Shown in pieces: positions 1 through 5,115 of a stretch of DNA of 5,115 nt; position 1 is the stretch's first letter, and every line of letters begins with the position of its first letter. The notes below the pieces were generated by a model. The model was not told the origin of the DNA. It did no database searches and saw only the letters and a list, made by a program, of their open reading frames with translations. Origin of the DNA: an uncultured Terriglobales bacterium (GTDB lineage: Bacteria; Acidobacteriota; Terriglobia; Terriglobales; Acidobacteriaceae); NCBI GenBank assembly GCA_955652845.1, contig CATPBY010000192.1, positions 1 to 5,115 on the forward strand. The letters are read 5' to 3'. Made by a program: the position numbers and the translations under genes.

Positions 1-238
1 CAATGGCATCAATTGACCGGTACGTCCGCTCCGCCTGGACGAGCGCCTGACGCACTACCGGGACAATTGCCTTCAAGTGCTCTCGTGAAGCCAGTTCCGG
101 GACCACGCCGCCATACGGCTGATGTGTGGCAATCTGCGAAACCACGACGTTCGAAACCACCTGTTCGCCCGAACGCACCACCGCCGCCGCGGTCTCGTCG
201 CAGGAAGTTTCGATCCCCAGGATGTAGCTTTCGAGCAT
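1..238 (-). CDS. tsaD: TsaD, tRNA N6-threonylcarbamoyladenosine transferase (5' part, cut by window edge)
   Basis: The minus strand encodes 79 residues from an ATG at 238-236, open to the left edge with no stop. TsaD works with TsaB and TsaE in the cytoplasm to move the threonylcarbamoyl group from threonylcarbamoyl-AMP onto A37 of ANN-decoding tRNAs (t6A). Seen here: the N-terminal family signature [14 protein letters not shown] at residues 8-21, part of the ASKHA ATPase fold, and the conserved block [12 protein letters not shown] at 43-54. The metal-binding HxxxH motif and the rest of the protein (family length about 340) lie outside the window. The start is well fixed: an in-frame TGA sits nine codons upstream, with no other start codon between. 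Only a weak GGA-type ribosome binding site precedes it. The gene is divergent from cca across a 139-bp spacer. The identity is very secure; only completeness is unknown. Confidence 0.96.
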   Translation of the reverse strand, partial: MLESYILGIETSCDETAAAVVRSGEQVVSNVVVSQIATHQPYGGVVPELASREHLKAIVPVVRQALVQAERTYRSIDAI

Positions 239-275
239 GGTTTCGCCATCCAGTTTAAGCCCTCAGGACACGTAG

Positions 276-297
276 GGACAGCCGACCTCGCCTGTCC
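276..297. repeat. Short near-perfect palindrome in the tsaD/cca divergent spacer
   Basis: The arms GGACAG (276-281) and CTGTCC (292-297) pair perfectly. Inside them a C/C mismatch is followed by CGA (283-285) pairing with TCG (288-290) around a 2-base centre. It lies in the 139-bp region between the two divergent starts, preceded by GTAG at 272-275. From memory, GTAGGGACAGCC...GGCTGTCC-like units are dispersed in intergenic DNA of Acidobacteriota; that match is inference. An operator for the divergent pair is the alternative. No clear -35/-10 pair was recognised in this spacer for either gene. Confidence 0.5.
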
Positions 298-377
298 AGT
301 CGTCGAAAGGCGACCGCATTTCCACCAATCACGGTGAATGTTACCCTGCTCTGGACTACGGCGAATCTGGCGCAAGA

Positions 378-1772
378 ATGGACCATGCAAAACAATTCGC
401 TATAAACGTCGTTCGCACCCTGCGCGGGTCAGGTTATCAGGCCTACCTGGTTGGCGGATGCGTGCGCGATCTGCTGCTGGGACGAGAGCCCGCCGATTTC
501 GATGTGGCCACGGACGCCATGCCGGATGAGGTGATGCGAATCTTTCCGGAAACGTACGCTGTAGGGGTGCAGTTTGGTGTGGTGCTGGTGCCCGTGGCAG
601 CCGAGGCCGAAACGCAGGTGCCTAGACCGCGTTCAGACTTCGCGCAGCCAGGCGCCGACTCCCCTCGGGATGACAAGGGGGTGGTTGAAGTTGCTACTTT
701 CCGCAGCGATCTTGGTTACAGCGACGGCCGGCATCCTGACGAAGTGCGCTTCAGCAAAGATCCGCGTGAAGATGTGCGGCGCCGCGACTTCACCATAAAT
801 GGTCTGCTGCTCGATCCTCTCAATAACGACGTGCTCGACTTCGTCGGCGGGCGAAATGATCTTAAACACGGAATCATTCGCGCTATTGGCGAGCCCGAGG
901 AGCGCTTTGCCGAGGATAAACTGCGCATGTTGCGGGCGGTTCGGTTCGCCGCGCGCTTCGAATACGCCATTGAGCCAGGCACCTTCGCGGCCATTCAGAA
1001 GCTGGCGCCGCAGATTCGTCAGGTCTCCCGCGAGCGCGTACGCGACGAAATGACCAGATTGCTCACCGAGGGTCATCCCAGGCGTGCGTTCGTCCTGCTT
1101 GATGAGAGTGGTTTGCTGCAGGAGGTCCTGCCGGAGATTTCCAGGATGAAAGGAGTGGAACAGCCGTCTGAATTCCATCCCGAAGGCGATGTCTTTGTCC
1201 ACACCCTGCTGGTTTTGGAGAAACTGCCGCAGCCTTGTTCGCCCACCCTGGCCTGGGGTGCGCTGCTGCATGATGTAGGAAAGCCAGCGACCTTTCGCAT
1301 TGCGCCCGACCGCATCCGTTTTGACGGACACGTGGATGTTGGGGTCAGGATGGCGGAAGAGATTTGCCGGCGCTTGCGTTTTCCCAACGATGACACCGAG
1401 CAGATCCTGGCTCTGGTTGGCAACCACATGCGGTTCGGACACGTGGATCGGATGAAAGAATCGACGCTGAAGAAATTCCTGCGGCTGGCTCGCTTCGATG
1501 AGCATCTGGCGTTACACCGGGCTGACAGCCTCGCAAGCCATGGCAATCTCAGAACCTACGATTTTATTCGCGAGAAGCTGATTGCCATCCCGCCAGAGAG
1601 TATCCGCCCGGCGCCGCTCATCACCGGCGACGATCTGATCGCTGCCGGCTACCAGCCTGGCCCCAGTTTCAAGAAAATCCTTTCCGCAGTAGAAGACGCA
1701 CAGCTAGAAGGACAGTTACCGTCCAAGGAGCATGCTATGGAGTTAGTGCGCCGGGAGTTCCCACTCGCTTAA
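378..1772 (+). CDS. cca: Class II tRNA nucleotidyltransferase (CCA-adding type) with HD domain
   Basis: A 464-residue cytoplasmic enzyme that adds or repairs the 3'-terminal CCA of tRNA from CTP and ATP. Seen: nucleotidyltransferase head with LVGGCVRDLLLG at 24-35 and the metal-binding D40-F-D42; the flexible-loop region SDLGYSDGRHPDEVRF at 110-125; RRRDFTINGLLLDP at 134-147; and the nucleotide-selecting EDxxR motif at E179, D180 and R183. An RNA-binding neck follows, then an HD domain with H275, H298-D299 and H318. In this family the flexible loop is kept by CCA-adding and A-adding enzymes and missing from CC-adding ones, so a pure CC-adding enzyme is unlikely. A-adding enzyme or poly(A) polymerase (PcnB) cannot be excluded from sequence alone. 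The ATG at 378 puts the usual short N-terminal helix before the GG motif; upstream in-frame codons offer no better start, and no strong ribosome binding site is visible. Residues about 74-101 are an unusual insert (separate entry). Confidence 0.93.
   Translation: MDHAKQFAINVVRTLRGSGYQAYLVGGCVRDLLLGREPADFDVATDAMPDEVMRIFPETYAVGVQFGVVLVPVAAEAETQVPRPRSDFAQPGADSPRDDKGVVEVATFRSDLGYSDGRHPDEVRFSKDPREDVRRRDFTINGLLLDPLNNDVLDFVGGRNDLKHGIIRAIGEPEERFAEDKLRMLRAVRFAARFEYAIEPGTFAAIQKLAPQIRQVSRERVRDEMTRLLTEGHPRRAFVLLDESGLLQEVLPEISRMKGVEQPSEFHPEGDVFVHTLLVLEKLPQPCSPTLAWGALLHDVGKPATFRIAPDRIRFDGHVDVGVRMAEEICRRLRFPNDDTEQILALVGNHMRFGHVDRMKESTLKKFLRLARFDEHLALHRADSLASHGNLRTYDFIREKLIAIPPESIRPAPLITGDDLIAAGYQPGPSFKKILSAVEDAQLEGQLPSKEHAMELVRREFPLA
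598..680. repeat. Repeat-like in-frame insert within the tRNA nucleotidyltransferase gene
   Basis: This stretch encodes residues about 74-101, rich in Pro, Asp, Ala and Arg, between the strand GVQFGVVLVPV (63-73) and VVEVATFRSD (102-111). In class II tRNA nucleotidyltransferases these two strands are normally joined by a turn of only a few residues. Read on the minus strand, the DNA begins CTTGTCATCCCGAG (676-663), passes through GCGCGAAGTCTGA (643-631) and ends CACCTGCGTTTCGGCC (621-606). That layout resembles the dispersed GTCATCCYGAG...CGAAGTC...GGACCTGC-type repeats I recall from acidobacterial intergenic regions. The frame stays open and all downstream motifs are intact, so the gene looks functional. 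Boundaries are approximate; no target-site duplication could be identified with confidence. Confidence 0.55.
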
Positions 1773-1798
1773 ACGCCGGCAGCGGGCGGGAAGCGGCG

Positions 1799-1888
1799 CC
1801 GCGAATGTCCTTGTCAAGTCCCGCTGGAGGATCAAAAACAAGTCAACCGTCTGAATGTAAACCAAATATATTTTCACCGCGAATGTCC
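1799..1888. repeat. Pair of 12-bp direct repeats in the cca-gatC spacer
   Basis: CCGCGAATGTCC occurs at 1799-1810 and again at 1877-1888, start to start 78 bp apart, with a third partial GAATGT at 1852-1857. They fill the front half of the 185-bp spacer (1773-1957), which has no ORF or RNA gene that I can recognise. On the minus strand the units read GGACATTCGCGG. Repeated GGACATT-type units are found at the ends of IS21-family elements, so a terminal relic is possible, but no transposase remnant is visible. A regulatory site pair is the alternative. Confidence 0.45.
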
Positions 1889-1891
1889 CAT

Positions 1892-1924
1892 TTGTAGTGT
1901 TGAAGTTGCTATTCTAAATATAGA
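1892..1924 (+). promoter_or_regulatory. Possible gatC promoter in an AT-rich island
   Basis: A sharply AT-rich stretch (about 1906-1926) lies 30-50 bases before the gatC start in otherwise GC-rich DNA. TTGTAG at 1892-1897 is followed after 17 bases by TAAATA (1915-1920), and TATAGA at 1919-1924 is a better -10 match but with a 21-base spacer. Neither pair is close to consensus. Position is right for a gatC promoter, and gatC needs one because of the 185-bp gap after cca, but the exact elements are a guess. Confidence 0.25.
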
Positions 1925-1957
1925 AGGTAATCACGCGAACCCCGCTGAGCGTCTCCC

Positions 1958-2287
1958 ATGAAAGTCACTGAACAGGACGTTAAGTATGCAGCGGACCTGG
2001 CTAACCTGGAACTTAGCGCAGAAGAGCAAACGCGAATGCGGCGCGATCTGGACGCAATTCTTGGCTACATCGATCGCCTGAGCGAGCTCGACACCGCCAA
2101 TGTCCCACGCATGGCGCAAGTTTCCCACATGAACGCTTCCAGTCAAAGTCATACCGGCGACGCCGATGGCAGCCGCGAGGACATACATGAGGGACTGCGA
2201 AAATCGCTGCCGCACAGCGTCGCATTGCAAAACGCCCCTGATTCGGACGGAATTTTTTTTAAAGTTCCCAAGGTGATTGAGAGATAA
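1958..2287 (+). CDS. gatC: GatC, subunit C of aspartyl/glutamyl-tRNA amidotransferase
   Basis: A 109-residue small subunit of the GatCAB complex, which amidates Glu-tRNA(Gln) and/or Asp-tRNA(Asn) where the matching glutaminyl- or asparaginyl-tRNA synthetase is absent. GatC has no catalytic residues; it wraps GatA and bridges it to GatB. Seen: the family N-terminal pattern VTEQDVKYAADLANLELS (3-20), the helix DLDAILGYIDRLSELDTANV (30-49), and the C-terminal tail ALQNAPDSDGIFFKVPKV (89-106), which matches the usual 'NAPDxxDGFFRVPRV' ending. It is slightly longer than the usual 95-100 residues, the extra lying in a polar Ser/Asp/His-rich middle (about 55-75). The ribosome binding site is weak (GAG at 1947-1949). 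A run of eight T (2253-2260) codes for I-F-F in the conserved tail. gatA follows after 107 bp. Confidence 0.94.
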   Translation: MKVTEQDVKYAADLANLELSAEEQTRMRRDLDAILGYIDRLSELDTANVPRMAQVSHMNASSQSHTGDADGSREDIHEGLRKSLPHSVALQNAPDSDGIFFKVPKVIER

Positions 2288-2301
2288 AACTGAAGTCGAA
2301 A

Positions 2302-2383
2302 GCAGAAGTTAGAACTAGATTGCCGAAGTAAAGGCACTACCTTCGTCGCTTTTAGATTCTGCATTCGGACTTCTTACTTCTGC
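2302..2383. repeat. Imperfect inverted repeat in the gatC-gatA spacer
   Basis: GCAGAAGT at 2302-2309 is the exact reverse complement of ACTTCTGC at 2376-2383. Extending inwards, 2302-2316 pairs with 2369-2383 at 13 of 15 positions. A smaller inner stem, CGAAG (2324-2328) with CTTCG (2341-2345), sits in the loop. TTCTGCAT is also directly repeated at 2357-2364 and 2378-2385. The structure nearly fills the 107-bp spacer and ends 11 bases before the gatA ATG. It has no T-tract, so it does not look like an intrinsic terminator; an mRNA hairpin affecting gatA translation, or a dispersed intergenic repeat, are the two readings. Confidence 0.5.
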
Positions 2384-2394
2384 ATCGTGCCTGC

Positions 2395-3837
2395 ATGGAG
2401 CTGACATCCCTCACCATCGATTCCGCGCGCTCTGCTATTCAGGAGCGCAAGACGACGGCTGTGTCGTTGGCGGAATGGGCATACCGCAAAATTGAGAGCG
2501 ACGATCCCACGATTGGGGCATTCATAACCCTTTCGAAAGAGCGCGCGCTGGCCAAGGCAGCGGAAATTGATGAGATGGCCAAAAAAGGCGAGAAGCTGGC
2601 GCCGTTAGCCGGGGTGCCGTTTGGAATTAAAGATGTGATGGTCACGCGCGGGGTGCGCACGACCGCGGGTTCGAAGATACTCGGTAACTACCTTCCGCCA
2701 TACGACTGCACGGCGGTGGCACGATTGGAAACGGCTGGCGCGGTGGTGCTGGGGAAGATGAATTGCGACGAATTTGCGATGGGATCGTCGAACGAGAATT
2801 CGGCGTGGAAGCCGGTGCGCAATCCGCGCGACATAAGTCGCGTTCCCGGCGGCTCCTCGGGCGGGTCAGCTGCCGCCGTCGCCGCAGACATGGCATTAGC
2901 GACGCTCGGCTCGGACACCGGAGGCTCCATCCGGCAACCGGCTTCTTTCTGCGGGGTCGTCGGGTTAAAGCCCACTTATGGACGAGTATCCCGCTACGGG
3001 TTGATTGCGTTTGCATCGTCTCTCGACCACATTGGTCCTCTGACCAAGACGGTCAAGGATGCTGCCATCGTGCTGCGAACGATCGCAGGACAGGATCCCA
3101 TGGATTCCACTTCGGTGGGGCCAGCTGTGCCTGACTATGTAGCCGATCTGGAAAAACCGGTACGCGGATTGAAGATTGGGGTAGCGAAAGAATACTTCGG
3201 AGAGGGTCTGGATCGGGAAGTTCGCGCGGCGTTGGAAGCCGCAATTCAGAAGCTGGCAGAACTCGGCTGCGAGGTCGTCGAAATCTCTCTGCCGCATACG
3301 AAGTACGCTGTACCCACCTATTACATTGTTGCGACGGCGGAAGCCTCGTCGAATCTGGCCCGCTTCGATGGAGTGCGCTACGGCCACCGCGCCAGCGCAG
3401 CGCGCACGCTTTCCGAGATGTACCGTCGAACACGAGACGAAGGTTTTGGCGCCGAAGTGAAGCGCCGCATCATGCTTGGAACCTACGTGTTGAGTGCCGG
3501 ATACTACGATGCCTACTATCTGAAGGCGCAGAAAGTGCGCACGCTATTGACTCGCGATTTTGACCAGGCTTTCCAGCGCGTCGATGCCATCGTTACCCCG
3601 ACGAGTCCCACGGCGGCATTCAAGTTGGGCGAAAAAGTGGATGATCCGCTGGCAATGTATCTCGCCGATATTTACACGGTGACGGCGAATCTGGCGGGCA
3701 TTCCGGGAATTTCGATCCCCTGCGGCAAAACAAGCGAGAAATTGCCAATCGGGATGCAATTGCTGGGCAAACATTTTGATGAGGCTACAATTTTGCGTCT
3801 GGCGCACGCCTACGAACTGGCGGAGGTGCAAAATTAA
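2395..3837 (+). CDS. gatA: GatA, glutaminase/amidase subunit of aspartyl/glutamyl-tRNA amidotransferase
   Basis: A 480-residue amidase-signature enzyme, close to the family's usual 480-490. GatA hydrolyses glutamine and supplies ammonia, through a tunnel, to GatB, which amidates the activated Glu- or Asp-tRNA. Seen: the Ser-cisSer-Lys triad K79 (GVPFGIKD, 73-80), S154 ([11 protein letters not shown], 151-161) and S178 ([12 protein letters not shown], 172-183), at the same numbers as in characterised GatA proteins; also [17 protein letters not shown] (121-137) and the [12 protein letters not shown] block (191-202). The tail after [10 protein letters not shown] is short but carries the expected helix. 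The start is well fixed: an in-frame TAG lies 14 codons upstream with no ATG, GTG or TTG between. No Shine-Dalgarno sequence is apparent, so translation may depend on gatC or on the upstream hairpin region. gatB is not adjacent and must lie elsewhere. Confidence 0.97.
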   Translation: MELTSLTIDSARSAIQERKTTAVSLAEWAYRKIESDDPTIGAFITLSKERALAKAAEIDEMAKKGEKLAPLAGVPFGIKDVMVTRGVRTTAGSKILGNYLPPYDCTAVARLETAGAVVLGKMNCDEFAMGSSNENSAWKPVRNPRDISRVPGGSSGGSAAAVAADMALATLGSDTGGSIRQPASFCGVVGLKPTYGRVSRYGLIAFASSLDHIGPLTKTVKDAAIVLRTIAGQDPMDSTSVGPAVPDYVADLEKPVRGLKIGVAKEYFGEGLDREVRAALEAAIQKLAELGCEVVEISLPHTKYAVPTYYIVATAEASSNLARFDGVRYGHRASAARTLSEMYRRTRDEGFGAEVKRRIMLGTYVLSAGYYDAYYLKAQKVRTLLTRDFDQAFQRVDAIVTPTSPTAAFKLGEKVDDPLAMYLADIYTVTANLAGIPGISIPCGKTSEKLPIGMQLLGKHFDEATILRLAHAYELAEVQN

Positions 3838-3845
3838 AGGCGGCC

Positions 3846-4430
3846 TCAGCAAAGTGCTTCGTAATAAGCGTCCCCGGCGCAACCGCGGCAAAGAACTTTT
3901 CCCTGGCTGCGAACTTCACGGCGAAAATTAATTCCTTCGCCACATTCTTCGCAAACTATACGCGCCCCTTTGTATCCGGGAAATTCTTCCGGCGGGAGGT
4001 CGACCTTCACCCATTGCGCGGTGAAAAGGTCGTCATCTGATATTTCACGATAAGCCAGCATCTGCTGCTGATTTTTGTCCTGTAGCTCAGGATGCATTTC
4101 GCGCGCCAGGGTTTTAGCTGATTCCCTGGCGGCGATCCGGACGGCCTTACCGGTGTTGACGTCCACAAATGTGGCGGCGACTTTTCCCCAATCGCGAAAT
4201 TTCAGGGCGCGCTTCCCCAAACGGCAGCCGGTAACCACGGCCACGGCGTCAGTGGCGCAACGATCAATTTCGACAAACGTTACCAGGCGCTTGCGGTCTT
4301 TCCCTTGAGGGTCTTCGATTCCGAGCTTTGCCAGGCCGAGCATCGCCAGGCGCACACCGAGGACCTGTCCGGCGCAGAGATGGCCGTGGGCTTGTTCGGC
4401 GTCTCGAAGATATTCGTCAAGGGATTTCAT
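3846..4430 (-). CDS. FmdE-family protein with C-terminal zinc ribbon
   Basis: A 194-residue protein of the family named after subunit E encoded in formylmethanofuran dehydrogenase operons; in bacteria its biochemical role is not settled. Seen: the N-terminal FmdE core with HGHLCAGQVLGVRLAMLG (15-32), where H15, H17 and C19 are the usual metal-site residues; EIDRCATDAVAVVTGCRLGK (54-73) with C58, D61 and C69; and FRDWGKVAATFVD (78-90). A linker with an acidic patch is followed by a C-terminal zinc ribbon formed by C160-C163 and C181-C184. No signal peptide or membrane segment, so it is likely cytosolic. The start at 4430 is fixed by an in-frame TGA six codons upstream. It converges on gatA with an 8-bp gap and diverges from the lipoprotein gene. 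No molybdenum or tungsten formylmethanofuran dehydrogenase genes are visible nearby, so a methanogenesis-type role should not be assumed. Confidence 0.88.
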   Translation of the reverse strand: MKSLDEYLRDAEQAHGHLCAGQVLGVRLAMLGLAKLGIEDPQGKDRKRLVTFVEIDRCATDAVAVVTGCRLGKRALKFRDWGKVAATFVDVNTGKAVRIAARESAKTLAREMHPELQDKNQQQMLAYREISDDDLFTAQWVKVDLPPEEFPGYKGARIVCEECGEGINFRREVRSQGKVLCRGCAGDAYYEALC

Positions 4431-4442
4431 CGCAGTTATCGG

Positions 4443-4456
4443 TTCTCAGTTCTCAG
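4443..4456. repeat. Tandem TTCTCAG pair in the divergent spacer
   Basis: Two exact back-to-back copies of TTCTCAG at 4443-4449 and 4450-4456 lie in the 56-bp gap between the FmdE-like gene and the lipoprotein gene. Two copies are too few to call an array. It may be a fragment of a low-complexity intergenic repeat or a half-site pair for a regulator of the divergent genes. Confidence 0.4.
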
Positions 4457-4473
4457 AGGCATTGTATTACGAC

Positions 4474-4480
4474 AAAGGAG
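4474..4480 (+). promoter_or_regulatory. Strong ribosome binding site that fixes the lipoprotein start
   Basis: AAAGGAG ends six bases before the ATG at 4487. It is the clearest Shine-Dalgarno sequence in the window and decides between this ATG and an in-frame ATG at 4328 that would overlap the opposite-strand FmdE-like gene. Confidence 0.8.
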
Positions 4481-4486
4481 ACACTC

Positions 4487-5083
4487 ATGCAATCAAACTC
4501 GAAGTCCAAAATTGGGATGGCGATTGTGTTAGCGCTTTCAGTATTCGCCACTGGCTGCAGCGCGCAGTGGGTAAGTGTGGCGTTGGCGGATCTGCCGGTT
4601 CTGACAAAGATGGCCCTGAATATTGCTTCTATGGTCGCCACACTGCAATCGGGCCAACAACTGAGTCCTGTGGAAGCGGCAGCCGTTCAAAACATCTCAG
4701 CTGAGGCCAGCAGAGACCTCGTCCTGCTGCAGACGTTTTATAACGAATACAAAGCGAATCCCGACGCGCACACAATGCAGAAGATCGAGAACGTGATCGC
4801 AGACATCAATCAGAATTTGCCCGCTTTGTTGCAAGCCGCGCATATCAGTGATCCAACCTTGGCGGGGAGGATAGCTGCCGGAGTCAACCTGATTCTGACA
4901 ACCGTAAGCAGCTTCGCTTCTCTCATTCCCCAAACCGTGACATCACCTGCGTCACAAAAAACAAGGCGAAACATCAGAATCCCAAGCGCCAGAGATTTGA
5001 AGACGCAATGGAACCTGCAAGTCTGCGCGCCAGCCGGCCACCCCGAAATTGATGCCGCGATTGTGGGCTGTGAGTTGGGATAG
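4487..5083 (+). CDS. Small predicted lipoprotein of unknown function
   Basis: A 198-residue protein not matched to any family I know. Residues 1-24 form a lipoprotein signal: a short N-terminal stretch with K6 and K8, a hydrophobic core (IGMAIVLALSVFA, 9-21) and the lipobox-like ATG-C with C24 as the predicted lipidated cysteine; Ala at -3 is less usual than Leu, so plain secretion is possible. S at +2 favours outer-membrane sorting under Gram-negative rules. The mature part looks mainly helical: an amphipathic segment at about 31-53, a QLSPVEAAAVQNISAEASRD segment (58-77), a helical stretch to about 118, and a moderately hydrophobic segment LAGRIAAGVNLILTTVSSFA (126-145) that could be buried or membrane-touching. 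A basic stretch (158-172) precedes a tail with C180 and C195, which could pair in the periplasm. Another ORF starts 5 bp after the stop, suggesting co-transcription. Confidence 0.75.
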   Translation: MQSNSKSKIGMAIVLALSVFATGCSAQWVSVALADLPVLTKMALNIASMVATLQSGQQLSPVEAAAVQNISAEASRDLVLLQTFYNEYKANPDAHTMQKIENVIADINQNLPALLQAAHISDPTLAGRIAAGVNLILTTVSSFASLIPQTVTSPASQKTRRNIRIPSARDLKTQWNLQVCAPAGHPEIDAAIVGCELG

Positions 5084-5088
5084 GAGCC

Positions 5089-5115
5089 ATGAGCCTTCCC
5101 GTCATCGCTCTGACC
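5089..5115 (+). CDS. Start of an unidentified downstream gene (cut by window edge)
   Basis: An ATG at 5089 opens a frame, MSLPVIALT, that runs out of the window after nine codons without a stop. It begins 5 bp after the lipoprotein stop, and GGAG at 5083-5086 overlaps that stop codon, though only 2 bases from the ATG, closer than ideal. The tight spacing suggests an operon with the lipoprotein gene. Nine residues are too few to assign a family. Confidence 0.45.

Noticed and set aside
73..390. 105-residue minus-strand open frame over the tsaD start
   Set aside because: It is in another frame of the same strand as tsaD, whose frame carries the [10 protein letters not shown] signature; it also runs into the cca start.
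633..1505. Long 290-residue open frame on the minus strand inside cca
   Set aside because: It lies wholly opposite a gene with complete nucleotidyltransferase and HD motifs; its translation shows no recognisable domain, so it is a shadow of the GC-rich coding strand.
1774..1802. GC-rich hairpin after cca (CGCCG with CGGCG, plus the 10-bp palindrome GCGGCGCCGC at 1793-1802) as a terminator
   Set aside because: The stem is only 5 bp around a 15-base loop, the palindrome has no loop, and no T-run follows.
2763..3134. Plus-strand 123-residue open frame inside gatA
   Set aside because: It is out of frame with the amidase-signature motifs at K79, S154 and S178 and shows no domain of its own.
3838..3845. 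Bidirectional terminator between gatA and the FmdE-like gene
   Set aside because: The gap is only 8 bp and no stem with T-tracts is visible across it.
4443..4470. Promoter for the lipoprotein gene with TTCTCA (4443-4448) and TATTAC (4465-4470)
   Set aside because: Matches are modest and transcription would begin inside the ribosome binding site at about 4477.
4328..4486. Upstream extension of the lipoprotein gene to an in-frame ATG at 4328
   Set aside because: It would overlap about 100 bp of the FmdE-like gene, adds an Arg-rich stretch before the signal peptide, and ignores the strong AAAGGAG six bases before the ATG at 4487.

Overview
The window reads as a piece of a GC-rich bacterial chromosome made mostly of translation and tRNA-modification housekeeping genes. 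Protein style points to Acidobacteriota: a GatCAB-type amidotransferase, a class II tRNA nucleotidyltransferase fused to an HD domain, an FmdE-type zinc protein, and short dispersed palindromic or GTCATCCCGAG-type repeats between and within genes. This placement is an inference from gene content and repeat style; no rRNA or other decisive marker is present.

Layout: the left edge holds the 5' end of tsaD on the minus strand (1-238). A 139-bp spacer with a near-perfect short palindrome separates it from the divergent plus-strand cca/pcnB-type gene (378-1772), which carries an unusual in-frame insert of about 28 residues that looks like a dispersed repeat. A 185-bp spacer with a 12-bp direct repeat and an AT-rich stretch leads to gatC (1958-2287). 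A 107-bp spacer with an imperfect inverted repeat follows, then gatA (2395-3837). gatA converges, with an 8-bp gap, on a minus-strand FmdE-family gene with a C-terminal zinc ribbon (3846-4430). A 56-bp divergent spacer then leads to a small predicted lipoprotein of unknown function (4487-5083), and a further ORF starts 5 bp after its stop and leaves the window (5089-5115).

Functional links: TsaD (t6A37 modification), the tRNA nucleotidyltransferase (3'-CCA synthesis or repair) and GatC/GatA (amidation of misacylated Glu-tRNA(Gln) and/or Asp-tRNA(Asn)) all act on tRNA, so the left three quarters is a loose tRNA-maturation neighbourhood, though spacers and directions argue against one tight operon. 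gatB is not in the window. The FmdE-like protein and the lipoprotein have no clear link to tRNA.

I found no CRISPR array, tRNA or rRNA gene, complete insertion sequence or convincing rho-independent terminator. All gene-free stretches are shorter than 300 bases. No clearly new multi-gene system is visible. The most unusual item is the repeat-like insert in the tRNA nucleotidyltransferase; the unknown lipoprotein and the gene after it form the only uncharacterised unit.
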